Shown here in pieces: positions 23,546-35,240 of a stretch of 64,000 nucleotides of DNA. Source of the stretch: Cercis canadensis (lineage: Eukaryota > Streptophyta > Magnoliopsida > Fabales > Fabaceae). A model generated the notes under the pieces. It did no database searches. It saw only the letters and a list, made by a program, of their open reading frames with translations, and was not told the DNA's origin. Both the position numbers and the translations under genes were made by a program. How positions within the stretch are numbered: the stretch's first letter is position 1; every line of letters begins with the position of its first letter. The stretch covers positions 1 to 64,000 of the forward strand of contig QAOA01000252.1 of NCBI GenBank assembly GCA_003255065.1, in the 5' to 3' direction.

Positions 23546-24777
23546 CTCACAGAGACAACAACCAAGCAAAATCATTCATTTATCCCAAAACAAATAAACA
23601 AAAAAGCATAACAACAACAAATCAAGGTTGAAGAACAATAGCAAGATAAATAAAACAGGAATTAAAAACAACAAGAAACTAGCAACATCTCAAATGAAAA
23701 AAAAAAAAAAAATTCAAGTAAATTAAATAAAAAAATAAATCTAGCAACACCCAAATTAAACATATTCAGGGTTTAGGCAATCAAACAGGAAAAAAAAAAC
23801 CAGCAACACCCAAACGGCCAAACGAATCAAATACAGGTGAAGGATATGTAAGAGAGAGGGCTTCAAGTCTTCAATAGAGAAGGAGACACCGAGAAAGGGC
23901 TTCAATGTCAATAGAGAGAAATATCTTTGCCGCCAATGGGAGATTCTGATGAGGCTCTTGCACATATGGGTCCTAATATGTAGGTACTGGGAGTTTGGGA
24001 AAGAGTTGGAGACCGAGAGAATTAGAGAAGAGAGGAGACGTTTTGCCAAAAAAAACTCATAAAACGACATCTTATTGCCATATCCTGTTCGGTTTAGTTC
24101 AGCCTCGGTTTTCCTTCATGGAAACCAAGAACTGAATCAACCCTCTCAATTTTTTAGCTATAAGAACCGAGAACCGAACTAACTCTCTCAGTTTGGTTTA
24201 GTTTTCCTCTAGTTCGGTCCATTTTGATCACTTTAGTCGATTTGGCTTACACCCCTAATAATAAGGGTAACTTGTGTCCTTCTGAAATCCCACCCCATCC
24301 CCATTGAATGGGATTTAAAACCAATACCTCTTCTATTAAATATTAAGTGTTTAACTACTGGGTTGTTCCTTTCTAGACATCATATTAGTTTTATACTTTT
24401 ATATAATCGGCGCAATCTAAATTTAATTTAATTGGACCTATCTAAATTATTTTTGTTTGGCTAACATGAATGCCAATTATGCAGTATGAATCAATATAAA
24501 TATACATAGTAGGTAAGAAGCATTTCTAGTTTGAAAGAGCCCCAATTTCCTTATAGTTTACTAAGGGTGGGTGGGTGGGTGGGTTATGATTCATACATGT
24601 GTGTTAAGTTGCTACGAAAGTACAGTGAGCACTTTCTAGTGGTATTCTCCATTTGTGACCCATTCCTTTTTCAGACAAACAAAAATCCAAAACTTCTTTT
24701 ACCAAAGATACCACTACAGAGAGGGGGAAACCAACTTTTGCCAACCAAAATCAAGCCTATGACAAGGTGGCGGTATT
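23546..24777. other. No gene seen; A-rich and low-complexity sequence
   Basis: Contains a poly-A stretch (23698-23712), a segment with repeated CGGTTCGGTT-like words (24085-24245), and a G-quadruplex motif at 24565-24584. The frames present are short and do not resemble known proteins. Confidence 0.5.
24565..24584 (+). other. G-quadruplex motif (GGGT)5
   Basis: Five GGG runs separated by single T, a typical strong parallel G-quadruplex pattern, on the + strand in otherwise AT-rich DNA. Seen directly in sequence; folding is inferred. Confidence 0.85.
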
Positions 24778-26632
24778 TGTTGTGAGAAATCTTAACGCAA
24801 GTGTACGTTATCATTTCCAAGTAATAAGATGAGATAAAGTTATCGTTCCCACGAAGACTAATGTATCAACTACCGAAATTGGGTTAACCTTAATTTTATC
24901 TAATCAATCAATATGGAGATATTTTCAAGAAACAAATAAAATAGGATGAAAACAAACTTAAACCAGAAAACTAACAATCTAAACCAGCAAAATGATAGAA
25001 TTATCAAGAGAAAAATATCTAGGGCTTTTGATTTCACCATAGCTATTCCGATTTGCTATTCCTGATTCATTAACCAAGAACACTCTTCCTAATTGCTAGC
25101 CAAGAACCCTAAATTATTTATTAGCCTTTCCCAAGGTCAAACAAAAGTATTTCTAATTTATGAACCCACGATATTCCTATGTGAATTGCGAACAACCTAG
25201 AAATTCACTTAATTCTATGGTTCTTTTTAAATAGCTACACAGGCCATGGAGGTATATTCCTATCCTACATGCAACCTATGTTCTTAATCTCTATGATCTT
25301 TAATTACAAATTACCTCCCAGTCTCATTGTAATTATCTAATCAACTAATTGGTGATCAAGCAATTAGAAGCATGAAGATTTGAGAAGAATAAGACAATTT
25401 AATAAAGGAGTTCTTGAATTAAAGAAATAGAAAATCACAAATCATCCTAGCTAGGCTACATCATAGCCCTAGAAGGGAATTTAGTTCATAGCAAAAAGGA
25501 AGAACAAGGTAAAATTAAATCTAGGCATGGTTCAAAGGGAAGAAGAATAAGAACTCTGAAGAGAAGCCCTAATCTTGTTGTGCCCTTCTCCAATCCTTGT
25601 TTTTGCTCTCCTTCTTGCCTCCAAAAAGTCCAGAAAAGAATCCCCCAAATTATTCCTAAAAGTCTCTATTTATACCCCTAAGCAAAAGCCCTAAGGAAAC
25701 ATAAGAAAAAGGACACGTATTTAGAAATTTAGCACGGGCGCTGCGGCGCTGGGTCTCTGCCTGAAAATCCAATTTCTGCTGACTTTGGCGCTGCGGCGCT
25801 GAATTCTTGGCGCTGCGGCACTGCTCCTCTGTTCAACATAGAGTTACAACCTATGTTCTTAATCTCTATGATCTTTAATTAAAAATTACCTCCTAGCCTC
25901 ATTGTAATTATCTAATCAACTAATTGGTGATCAAGCAATTACAAGCATGAAGACTTGAGAAGAAGAAGACAATTTAATAAAGGAGTTCTTGAATTAAAGA
26001 AATAGAAAATAACAAATCATCCTAGCTAGGTTACATCATAGCCTTAGAAGGGAATTTAGTTTATAGCAAAAAGGAAGAACAAGGTAAAATTAAATGTAAA
26101 GATGGTTCAAAGGGTAAAAGAATAAAAACTTTTAAGAGAAGCTCCCAATCTTCTTGTGCCCTTCTCCAATCCTTGTTTTCGCTCTCCTCCTTGCCTCCAA
26201 AAAGTCCAGAAAAGAATCCCCCAAAGAATTCCTAAAATTTCCTATTTATACTCTCTCTAAAAGCCCTAAAGAAACTAAGGAAAAATGGCACGTGTTCAGA
26301 AAAATTGCACGAGCGTCGTGGCTTTGGATTTTGGGCACCGCGGCGATGCCTCTCGGCCAGAAAACACCAATTTTCTCCACGTGCGAGTGCTGCAGCGCTG
26401 AGTTGCTGTCCCGCTTTTAAATTTCATGCTCCAGGAGCCGCAGCTCTGGGTTTTGGGCGCCGCAGCGCTTGAATTCTGGTCTAGAAACTTCTCAATTCTT
26501 CAATTCATCATTCTAACCTATGAAATCTACAATTTAACATAAAACATCCCATTAGATGATGATTAATCTCAATAAACAACCAAATAATTAAGTAAAAGAG
26601 ATCTAAAGAGTGGATATAAAACCCACTCAACA
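24778..26632 (-). repeat. Chimeric 3' LTR of E2 with internal duplication
   Basis: 1855 bp instead of about 1290. The first part (24778 to about 25845) is an LTR of one subtype up to its GC-rich repeats (GGCGCTGCGGCGCTG). At about 25846 the sequence goes back to ACAACCTATGTTCTTAATC, already seen at about 25273. It then continues to the LTR end as a second subtype matching 31440-32253, including a run of private differences. About 570 bp are therefore present twice. Confidence 0.85.
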
Positions 26633-28437
26633 AATACCCCCAAACTTAACATTTGCTTGTCCTCAAGCAAAGAAAGAGAGAAATTAAATTAAACTCAACA
26701 ATTAACTAACAAAGTGAAAAATTTATTTGCTAACCATACAGGCCTCAAAGATCTTTATTAAGCACAACTCCTAGAAAATTTTCAAGATAGCATGAATGTG
26801 TATAATTTCAACCCAAAGTTAATTTTATCTCAATCCCACTAAAATTTCCTTTGTGTGTGTAAGTATAGCCCATGCTTACCCTACTCTCTTCACTTAAATC
26901 AGATTATGCAAATAAGCTCATATACATATATTCTTCACTTTTATTCTCTCAAAAACTCATATGCTTGCTTTTCATGTCAATCTCCACTAATGTAGGTATT
27001 TCACAATATTGAGGATCAAAAGGACTTTTGATAAGCTTGTAATGTGTGGCTGGGGTTAAGGGTAGGATGATAGATAAATATGTGGCTTAACTCACCCATC
27101 ACACAAATTCAATTTAGAGCAAATTTTAAGAGCACCCTTCTTTCTTTTCACTTCTAACTCCCCCAAACTTATTTTCTTCTTTACTTTGCCATCCACCAAT
27201 AGAATTCTTACTTTTGGGCCACTACATCCCATACTCAATGCTTTATAAGACATTCTTTTTCTTTTTGTTTCTTTTCAGTATTTGCACAATTGTCTTTTAT
27301 TTTCATTGCAAACTATTTTTTTTTTTTCTTTACAGCAGGGATGTAGCTCTTTGAATTTTCATTCTTTGGTGGTCATTTCATTGAAATCTTCCTTTTATTT
27401 TCTTCACCAATTCTCCTTAATTTTCCTAGCTCTAGATGCTCTTAAGACTGAAAATGTGCTTTAGGTGAAAGGTTCAAGTTAAAAGATCATACAAAAGGCT
27501 AGGATCAGTGTAGGTGACAAAGAAATAGGCTAAATTAAGCTCAATGGGGTATGCTAGGGATAGAATATCATACAGAGAGATAGCTAGAAAGGCTCAAACG
27601 AACAAAAATGGCCTAAATCATCTCCCTAATATTGTGTAGCCTAGGATTATAACAATCAAGCGAGTTCTAGCATTCTGTGAGATTTTGAAATGACTTAATT
27701 CATATAATCATCTCTACGCATGCAAATTTCAAGCAAACAGGGCTATGTTCTCAATAATTCAGGAAATTCCAGTTAGACAAAAATTAACACAGGAGTTAAT
27801 TACAAACACAAACACAAACACAAAATCTATTATTTTTCTAGAGCTATGAACAGTGAAAATCAATTTTATCATTAGCCTAAGGTTTCCAGATTTTTTTTTT
27901 TTTTTTTAAAATCTATAGGCCAAAAAGAAATAAAATCCCACACCCCCAAACTAAAAGGAAACATTGTCCTCAATGTTTAAAGCAAAGAAAAAAGATGTGA
28001 GGACTTCCCTGAAATAGAGATAGATCACTTTGCATCATCATTAGGTGGAGCTGCTGGTTCTAGAGCTGGTGGCATGGTGGAGGGCGGTGAGTATGTCTCT
28101 AGTGCACATGGAGATGATCTCACACCTGATAGAGCCCCAAGAAGCAATTTTTCACTAAAAATTGAACTGGTACCTTGCAAGAAAAGAGTGACCAAGCATT
28201 AAAAACAACACTAACAACCTAAATGAAATTAACTAAAACAAACATAAGCGGGAATAACAGTAAAAGAATGTGCTAAAAGCCCTTGGGTTGCCTCCCAATT
28301 AGCGCTAAATTTGTAGTCTTCAGCCGGACTGTCTCTGAAATATCTTAACCACGATAAAAAATAGTAGTGGAGGACTTTTGGAATTTTAATCCACTATTTC
28401 TTTGAACTTTGGATTGTTGGCCAGTCTCTTTTAAGCT

Positions 28438-30854
28438 CTAAACTTTATTTCCATCTCCAAAACAAACAGATTTTCTAATATGCTCCAAAAGAATCTTTTG
28501 GAATGACGACTTCTTTTTCTTGTTTTTCTTGTGAGATTCAGCTATAGGCACTGGTCTAGCCATTGGCTTCTTGGGAATTTTGTCATCTTTGACCTCTAAA
28601 TCAGGAGGCTTCTCCTTGTTTTCCGTTCCCATAGTATGAGCTCCAACTTTGTCTTGCAATTCAGTGCTTCTAATTGTTGTGTCAATTTTATAACAAACAC
28701 TCACTTCATCTGGATGCTTTATTTCTTTTAAGACCTTGAAGGACACTTGATCACCTTGCACTCTCAGAGTAAGTTGATCTTTTTGCACATCACAAGAGCT
28801 TTCCCAGTTGCTGAAAATGGACGACCAAGAATGATTGGGATTCCTTGGTCCTCTTCCATGTCAAGCACAACGAAGTCCGCTAGGAAGATGAACTTGTCCA
28901 CTTTCACCAATACATCCTCCAGGATTCCCCTTGGATACTTGATTGATCTATCTGCCAATGTTAAGGAGATGGAGGTTGGCTTAACTTCTCCTATACCCAA
29001 TTTCCTGAAAACAGAAAGAAGCATAAGGTTAATACCAGCACCAAGATCACAAAATGCCTTACCGAAAGATACATTGCCTATAGAACAAGGAATATTGAAA
29101 CTCCATGGATCTATTAATTTTGGTGGCAGTTTCTTCTGTAAGATTGCACTGCACTCCTCAGTGAGTGCCACAGTCTCATAATCCGCTAGCTTTCTTTTAT
29201 TTGAGAGAATCTCCTTCATAAATTTCACTAGCTCGGCATTTGCTCCGAAGCGTCTGCAAATGGGATGTTGATGTGCAGCTTTTTGAACACTTCCAGGAAC
29301 TTAGAAAATTGTAAATCCGGCTTCTTCTTTTGAAATCTTTGAGGAAACGGAAGAGGTGGAACATACGGTGGAGGATTGTCTGGGAATAACATAGATGTTT
29401 TCCCCACAGGAGTCACAAGAGTTTCCACTGGAGTGTCTTTTTTTACCTCAGGCTCAGTTGGCTTACTGGGCACCTTCTTGGCAATTTCAGATGGTTCATC
29501 CAAAGTCTTACCACTTCGAAGAGTTATGGCCATGACATGCTCTTTAGGATTCACTTCTGTATCACTTGGCAATGATCCCTATTGTCTGCTAGTGAGCATG
29601 GTGGAGAGTTGACCCACTTGCATCTCTAGGTTACGAATGGAGGCATCTATTCGGGCCATGAATTGACTTGATGGTCAATTGGGTTAGAGCATCCTCCAAA
29701 GAAACCTTTGCTTGAACAGGGGATTGAGCAGTGTTTTGGTTGTTTTTCCAAGAGAAGTTTGGATGATTTCTCCACTCCGGATTATAAGTGCTCAAATAGG
29801 GGTCATTCTATCTGTTCTGATTCCCCACATATTTTGCTTCCTCAGCCTGAGATGTAGAGAACGGGTTTTCCACCTAGCAATCTATACTAACATGAGGACC
29901 GCCATAATGGTCACAATTCTCATGAGGTGACTGAATGGCATTGACATTCCAGATGGTTAACTGCTTAGCCAGAGAATCTATTTTAGCAGATAAAGCAGTG
30001 AAGGCATCAACCTCATGCACCCTAAGTACCTTACGTGAAGTGGACCTCTCAGTAGGCCATTGATAGGCATTGGTAGCCATCTCCTCTAACAGGTCATTGA
30101 CATCCTTATATGTCTTCCTCATCAAAGATCCACCAGCAGCAGCATCAACTAGTGTCTTAGTGGAATCCAACAAGCCATTATAAAATGTTTGTAGCTGCAA
30201 CCAGTCAGGGAGTCCATGGTGGGGACATCTACGAAGCAATTCTTTGTACCTCTCCCAAGCCTCCTGAAGTGACTCTTTCTCCAATTGATAAAATGTCGCA
30301 ATGTCATTTTGGAGCTTAGCGGTCTTAGCTGATGGGAAAATTTTGGCCAAGAATTTTTTAGTCAAAATATCCCATGTGGTGATGGTCCACGTTGGCAATG
30401 ACTGTAGCCAAGATTTAGCTTTATCCCGTAGTGAGAATGGGAACAGTCCGAGGCGAATGGCGTCATTACTAACCCCGTTGTGTTTGAAGGTATCGCATAT
30501 CTCCCCGAACCCAGAAATATGAGCATGAGGGTCTTCATTTGCTAAACCACTGAACGGGGCTGACTGGACCATGTGAATTATCGATGGTTTAATCTCAAAG
30601 TAATTTGCTTCAATAGCCGGTCGCCTTATACCAGAAGTGGTGTCTGTGACTGAAGGTAGAGCATAATCACAGAGTGCCTTAGGAGGGTTTTCTTCTACCA
30701 TTGTGTCTGTCAAAACTCTGATAGACTCTCTTCTTGCCTTTCTATTTTTTCGACAAGTCTTCTCTATCTCAGAATCAAGTGGGATTAGAAAGCTACTTCC
30801 AGAATTTCTCATACACCAAAAGAAAACTCCTGAAAGTCTCAAACAATAAAACAA
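28438..30854 (-). pseudogene. Athila gag-protease pseudogene of E2
   Basis: Gag at 29874-30854 and protease at 28764-29572 (broken), followed by the lysine-rich tail at 28438-28788, all matching E1. In the protease the active-site segment reads FCDLGAGINLML, changed from LFDLGASINLMP in E1, so the catalytic loop is altered as well. A one-base loss near 29228 and another near 28790 shift the frame. E1 is open at both places. The TAG that ends gag (29874) is shared with E1. Confidence 0.88.
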
Positions 30855-30924
30855 TTTGATCTATGAAAATAAACGATTAAACTAAAATCAAGATCACTGA
30901 GTATCGATATTGATAACAAATTAG

Positions 30925-30942
30925 TCCCCAGCAACGGCACCA
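30925..30942 (-). other. Primer binding site of E2 (tRNA-Asp type)
   Basis: Same sequence as in E1, seven bases from the 5' LTR end at 30949, with the same two C-to-T differences from the common Athila site. Confidence 0.8.
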
Positions 30943-30948
30943 AAAACT

Positions 30949-32253
30949 TGTTGTGAGAAATCTTAACGCAAGTGTACGTTATCGTTTCCAAGTAATAAGA
31001 TGAGATAGAGTTATCGTTCCCACGAGGACTAATGTATCAACTACCGAAATTGGGTTAACCTTAATTTTATCTAATCAATCAATATGAAGATATTTTCAAG
31101 AAACAACTAAAATAGGATGAAAACAAACTTAAACCAGCAAAATAACAAACTAAACCAGTAAAATGATAGAATTATCAAGAGAGAAAACATCTTGGGCTTT
31201 TGATTTCACCATAGCTATTCCGATTTGCTATTCCTAATTCATTAACCAAGAACACTCTTCCAAATTGCTAGCCAAGAACCCTAAATTATTTATTAGCCTT
31301 TCCCAAGGTCAAACAAAAGTATTTTTGAGTTATAAACCCACGATATTCTTATGTGAATTGCGAACAACTTAGAAATTCACTTAATTCTATTGTTCTTTTT
31401 AAATAGCTACACAGGCCATGGAGGTATATTCATATCCTACATGCAACCTATGTTCTTAATCTCTATGATCTTTAATTAAAAATTACCTCCTAGCCTCATT
31501 GTAATTATCTAATCAACTAATTGGTGATCAAGCAATTACAAGCATGAAGACTTGAGAAGAAGAAGACAATTTAATAAAGGAGTTCTTGAATTAAAGAAAT
31601 AGAAAATAACAAATCATCCTAGCTAGGTTACATCATAGCCTTAGAAGGGAATTTAGTTTATAGCAAAAAGGAAGAACAAGGTAAAATTAAATGTAAAGAT
31701 GGTTCAAAGGGTAAAAGAATAAAAACTTTTAAGAGAAGCTCCCAATCTTCTTGTGCCCTTCTCCAATCCTTGTTTTCGCTCTCCTCCTTGCCTCCAAAAA
31801 GTCCAGAAAAGAATCCCCCAAAGAATTCCTAAAATTTCCTATTTATATTCTCTCTAAAAGCCTTAAAGAAACTAAGGAAAAAGGGCACGTGTTCAGAAAA
31901 ATTGCACGGGCGCAGCAGCTCTGGATTTTGGGCGCCGCGGCGCTACCTCTCGGCCAAAAAAAACACCAATTTTCTCCGTGCGTGAGCGCTGCAGCGCTTG
32001 ATTTTCAGCGCCACAGCGCTGAGTTGCTGTCCCGCTTTTAAATTTCATGCTCCAGGAGCCGCAGCTCTGGGTTTTGGGCGTTGCAGCGCATGAATTCTGG
32101 TCTAGAAACTTCCTAATTCTTCAATTCTTCATTCTAACCTATGAAACATACAATTTAACATAAAACATCCCATTAGATGATGATTAATCTCAATAAACAA
32201 TCAAATAATTAAGTAAAAGAGATCTAAAGAGTGTATATAAAACCCACTCAACA
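30949..32253 (-). repeat. 5' LTR of E2
   Basis: 1305 bp, TGTTG...CAACA. GC-rich palindromic repeats at about 31908-32095 lie upstream of the minus-strand TATA-like site near 31848. It is followed at once by AGTTG (32254-32258) and TNL coding sequence. Confidence 0.9.
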
Positions 32254-33260
32254 AGTTGTCAAACGTCTCTCATTTGGTCTTGAATGTCTCCAATGAATTA
32301 CCCCCAGTCCCTTGAAACATTTGAGAGCATGTCTTCCCTAGTTTCTATAGGTTTGGAGAATAATAGTTTTCACGTTCTGTCATCTATCCATAATGACCAA
32401 CCAAACCATAGAAGTCTTTGGGTACAATGCTGCTCACAGAATCTTATTCAAGATGTAACAAGAATTTTGGAAGCCTTATATGCCCCAAATTGTACGGAAA
32501 TTGAAACAACACCAAAAGCATCACAATTTGCACATGTGGAAACTTCTGCTTTAATTGATAGTCACGATCAAGTTCACATTTCAAGGTCAAGAGATTCATT
32601 GAGTTCTCTTCTAATTCAAATGGGAGTATGCAACCAAGTCACTGATACTCTTAGAGAGTACGTCTTACAGGTTCTTCTTCTTTTTGTAATTTTTTCTAAT
32701 TTTTGAAAGTTTTTTTGGTTCCCTTTTCTGTTGAAAAAATAAGAGTTAGCGTTGGAAAATTAACGGAAAATAAATCCTTTCTGTATTATAGGGAAAAGCC
32801 GAAAGATCCTGCTCCAGAAATCACTCGGAACCAAGGAACTTCAAATTGTCCTCTTGCATTTCCTTTTTTTATTTTTATTTTTTTAAGTTATTATTCATTT
32901 ACTCGATAATTTGTTTAAAAAACAAGTAATAATTAAATAGATGTTTAGCGCCTATGTTTGACAGGTACCCCCTTCTTTTCCTAGTGACAATTATCCTGAT
33001 TGGCTTACTTTGAAGGATCCTCAATATTGTTTAAAGTCCCTGAAATTACTGTTTGTGCCTTGAAAGGCATGATTCTCTACATTCTCTATTCCTCTAATTG
33101 CGTGGACAACATGGCATCTGAATGTGTTCCACATATGTTGATTATCAAAGCGGAGGCCATGTGATGATGAGGCCGAGGCATCATTTACATGAGCCACAAA
33201 GTCAAAGAAACTGTGATGAAACTTGAACCATGAGATTGGTTTGATGTTTTTGACAGGCAT
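32254..33260 (+). pseudogene. TNL disease-resistance gene, 3' part (end of LRR, C-terminal domain)
   Basis: Continuation of the gene cut at 6363. An in-frame stop is seen in SLIWS-stop-MSPMN (TGA at about 32281-32283, expected Trp). An open exon follows up to about 32670 (SSLVSIGLENNSFHVLSS..., SRDSLSSLLIQMG), ending at a GT donor after CTTACAG. After an intron of about 295 bases, the exon starting near 32966 carries the NYPDWL motif of the post-LRR C-terminal jelly-roll/Ig-like (C-JID) domain. It is then frameshifted (GSSILFKVPE) and decays by about 33250. Joined in thought with 4388-6363, the order of domains is that of one TNL gene. Confidence 0.85.
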
Positions 33261-34084
33261 TTCCATAATATAGACTCAGTGTATTGCATATACTCAGATT
33301 ACAAGTAGATGTTGGAATTGTTATTAATTTGAAATTTCTCAAGTTAATTGTTTTAAGCATTTGAAGAGGGTCAACTCCAATGTATTATAATCACATGTGC
33401 AAAGCAATTATTTGTTTGTAATTGTGAGTTTAGAAGTCCAAAGTTTGACCAAAAAGAGGATTGTCGTGACATTATAATTTATGGTACTAAAAATGGGAAT
33501 GTTTCTAAAGTTTTTGACTTAACTGAGTATAAGTGTAGATTTTAAAAATATAGGGAGGCCCCTGCAAATATAAGAAAATGCAAGAGAAATTAGAGTAATT
33601 GACTCTATGTTATAATATTTCGTAGCACCTAATAAGCTCTAAATCAACAGTAGCAGAATGTGTCATGATTCTTCCATCCTATATTTCCCCTTCCTTGATG
33701 AAACTCTTACATATGCCTCTTTCCGCTGTGCACTATAAACATCCAGAATTATGCACTATAAACATCCAGAATTATCATTCCCCCTCCTTTGCTAGTTAAG
33801 TTTTTGTCTCACCAACCGGTTTCCTTATTCAAGAGGACACCCTGAAAAATCATTTCGCAAAATTACCATCTTGCCCCGTTAATCATCAGATAGTCCATTC
33901 TAACAACCTAGTTTTGGATATGGATGATATGTAATTAAAATTTCACGAGGCCGATTGAATTAATTAAAGTTTTATGAATCTACTTAAATGTTTAGCATAC
34001 CAAAAAAGATAGAGACTAGAACATACTTTAATATTTATTGATCTAGTCAACGGTTGTCTGATAATATTCTATCTTATCATACAA

Positions 34085-34111
34085 ATATATATATATATAT
34101 ATACACACACA
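34085..34111. repeat. AT/AC microsatellite
   Basis: (AT)n followed by (AC)n. Confidence 0.9.
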
Positions 34112-34203
34112 TGAGTGCCAACAAAGACACACAAAAGAATAATCTTAGTGCGAAGCTCATGTCTGTTAAGAAAGTAGGGAGAGGATAAAAGCTAAAGAGA
34201 AAA

Positions 34204-34617
34204 GTGAAAGACACAATTATATTAACTGAAAGACTTAGAAGAAATGTAAAGAACCCTTACATTTAAGCGAACAACTATGGAGGTTGTAACTTTTTTGGGG
34301 GGTTTAAGAGGAAGAGCAAGTTTTATCTCAGAATTTTTTTATCCTTTTATTATTCTTATAGTTACTCAAAAGTGTTACATTCTATATTATCTAACAACAT
34401 TTTTTAATTAAAGTGAGAGACACAATTATATTAACTGAAAGACTTAGAAGAAATGTAAAGAACCCTTACATTTAAGGGAACAACTATGGAGGTTGTAACT
34501 TTTTTGGGGGGTTTAAGAGGAAGAGCAAGTTTGATCTCAGAATTTTTTTATCCTTTTATTATTCTTATAGTTACTCAAAAGTGTTACATTCTATATTATC
34601 TAACAACATTTTTTAAT
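34204..34617. repeat. Tandem duplication, about 206-bp unit
   Basis: 34204-34409 and 34412-34617 are nearly identical (ACAATTATATTAACTGAAAG ... CTAACAACATTTTTTAATT). A more diverged relative of the unit and its left flank is at about 35420-35900, so the tandem copy arose inside an older dispersed duplication. Confidence 0.85.
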
Positions 34618-34908
34618 TGCTCTGGATTATTTACCTTTTTTTTTGTAGATAGTTGACATATTTGGCGTGGGGTGCAAGAGAGTTGACTTTGCTATTCTAC
34701 CACTAAGTGAATACTTGCCTGTCTACTATTTCAGAAAAGTTAACATATATGCTTGGCGTGGAGTGCAAGAGGGTTGACTGCACCATTCTATTGACAGCTA
34801 AAATGAAAAAAATAAAATAGCACAATATATGTATGGTAGGATTGCAGAGTCAAGGGCAGCACAGTGGAGATATTGGAAACTAATTTGACGCAAAAAACCC
34901 CATCATCC

Positions 34909-35240
34909 ACAACTGTATGAGACAGCAACATGAGAATATCAGAGGAATCAAAGAAGCAAGATCTACCCTTCTGTTTTTCAAAAATATCTACGATCAACCT
35001 ACAAGGATTCTAGAAAGCCTAAAGGCACATTAAGTTAATTCTAGAGTTTTATTTTTTTTTATTTTTTATTTTTTTTATTTTTTAACCACAACTGTATGAG
35101 ACAGCAACATGAGAATATCAGAGGAATCAAATAAGCAAGATCTACCCTTCTGTTTTGTCAAAAATATCTACGATCAACCTACAAGGATTCTAGAAAGCCT
35201 AAAGGCACATTAAGTTAATTCTAGAGTTTTATTTTTATTT
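34909..35240. repeat. Direct duplication, about 145-bp unit
   Basis: The unit CCACAACTGTATGAGACAGC ... TTCTAGAGTTTTATTTTT occurs at about 34909-35055 and about 35085-35235, separated by T-rich sequence. The minus strand of the first unit is part of a 69-codon frame that I do not recognise. Confidence 0.8.

Larger units (their letters stand above)
24778..32253 (-). mobile_element. Athila-type gypsy element E2, pol-less
   Basis: Same layout as E1: 3' LTR (24778-26632), non-coding 3' region (26633-28437), protease and gag (28438-30854), primer binding site, 5' LTR (30949-32253). The internal region closely matches E1, including the loss of pol and several stop codons. The left flank is GTATT (24773-24777). 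The right flank is AGTTG, which matches the left flank of E1, not its own. Confidence 0.9.

Noticed and set aside
24071-24260. Possible SINE with CGGTTCGGTT words
   Set aside because: No clear tRNA-like promoter boxes, tail or target duplication could be placed.
34788-34997. A 69-codon minus-strand frame
   Set aside because: Partly contained in a duplicated non-coding block, no recognised domain, no splice or promoter support.
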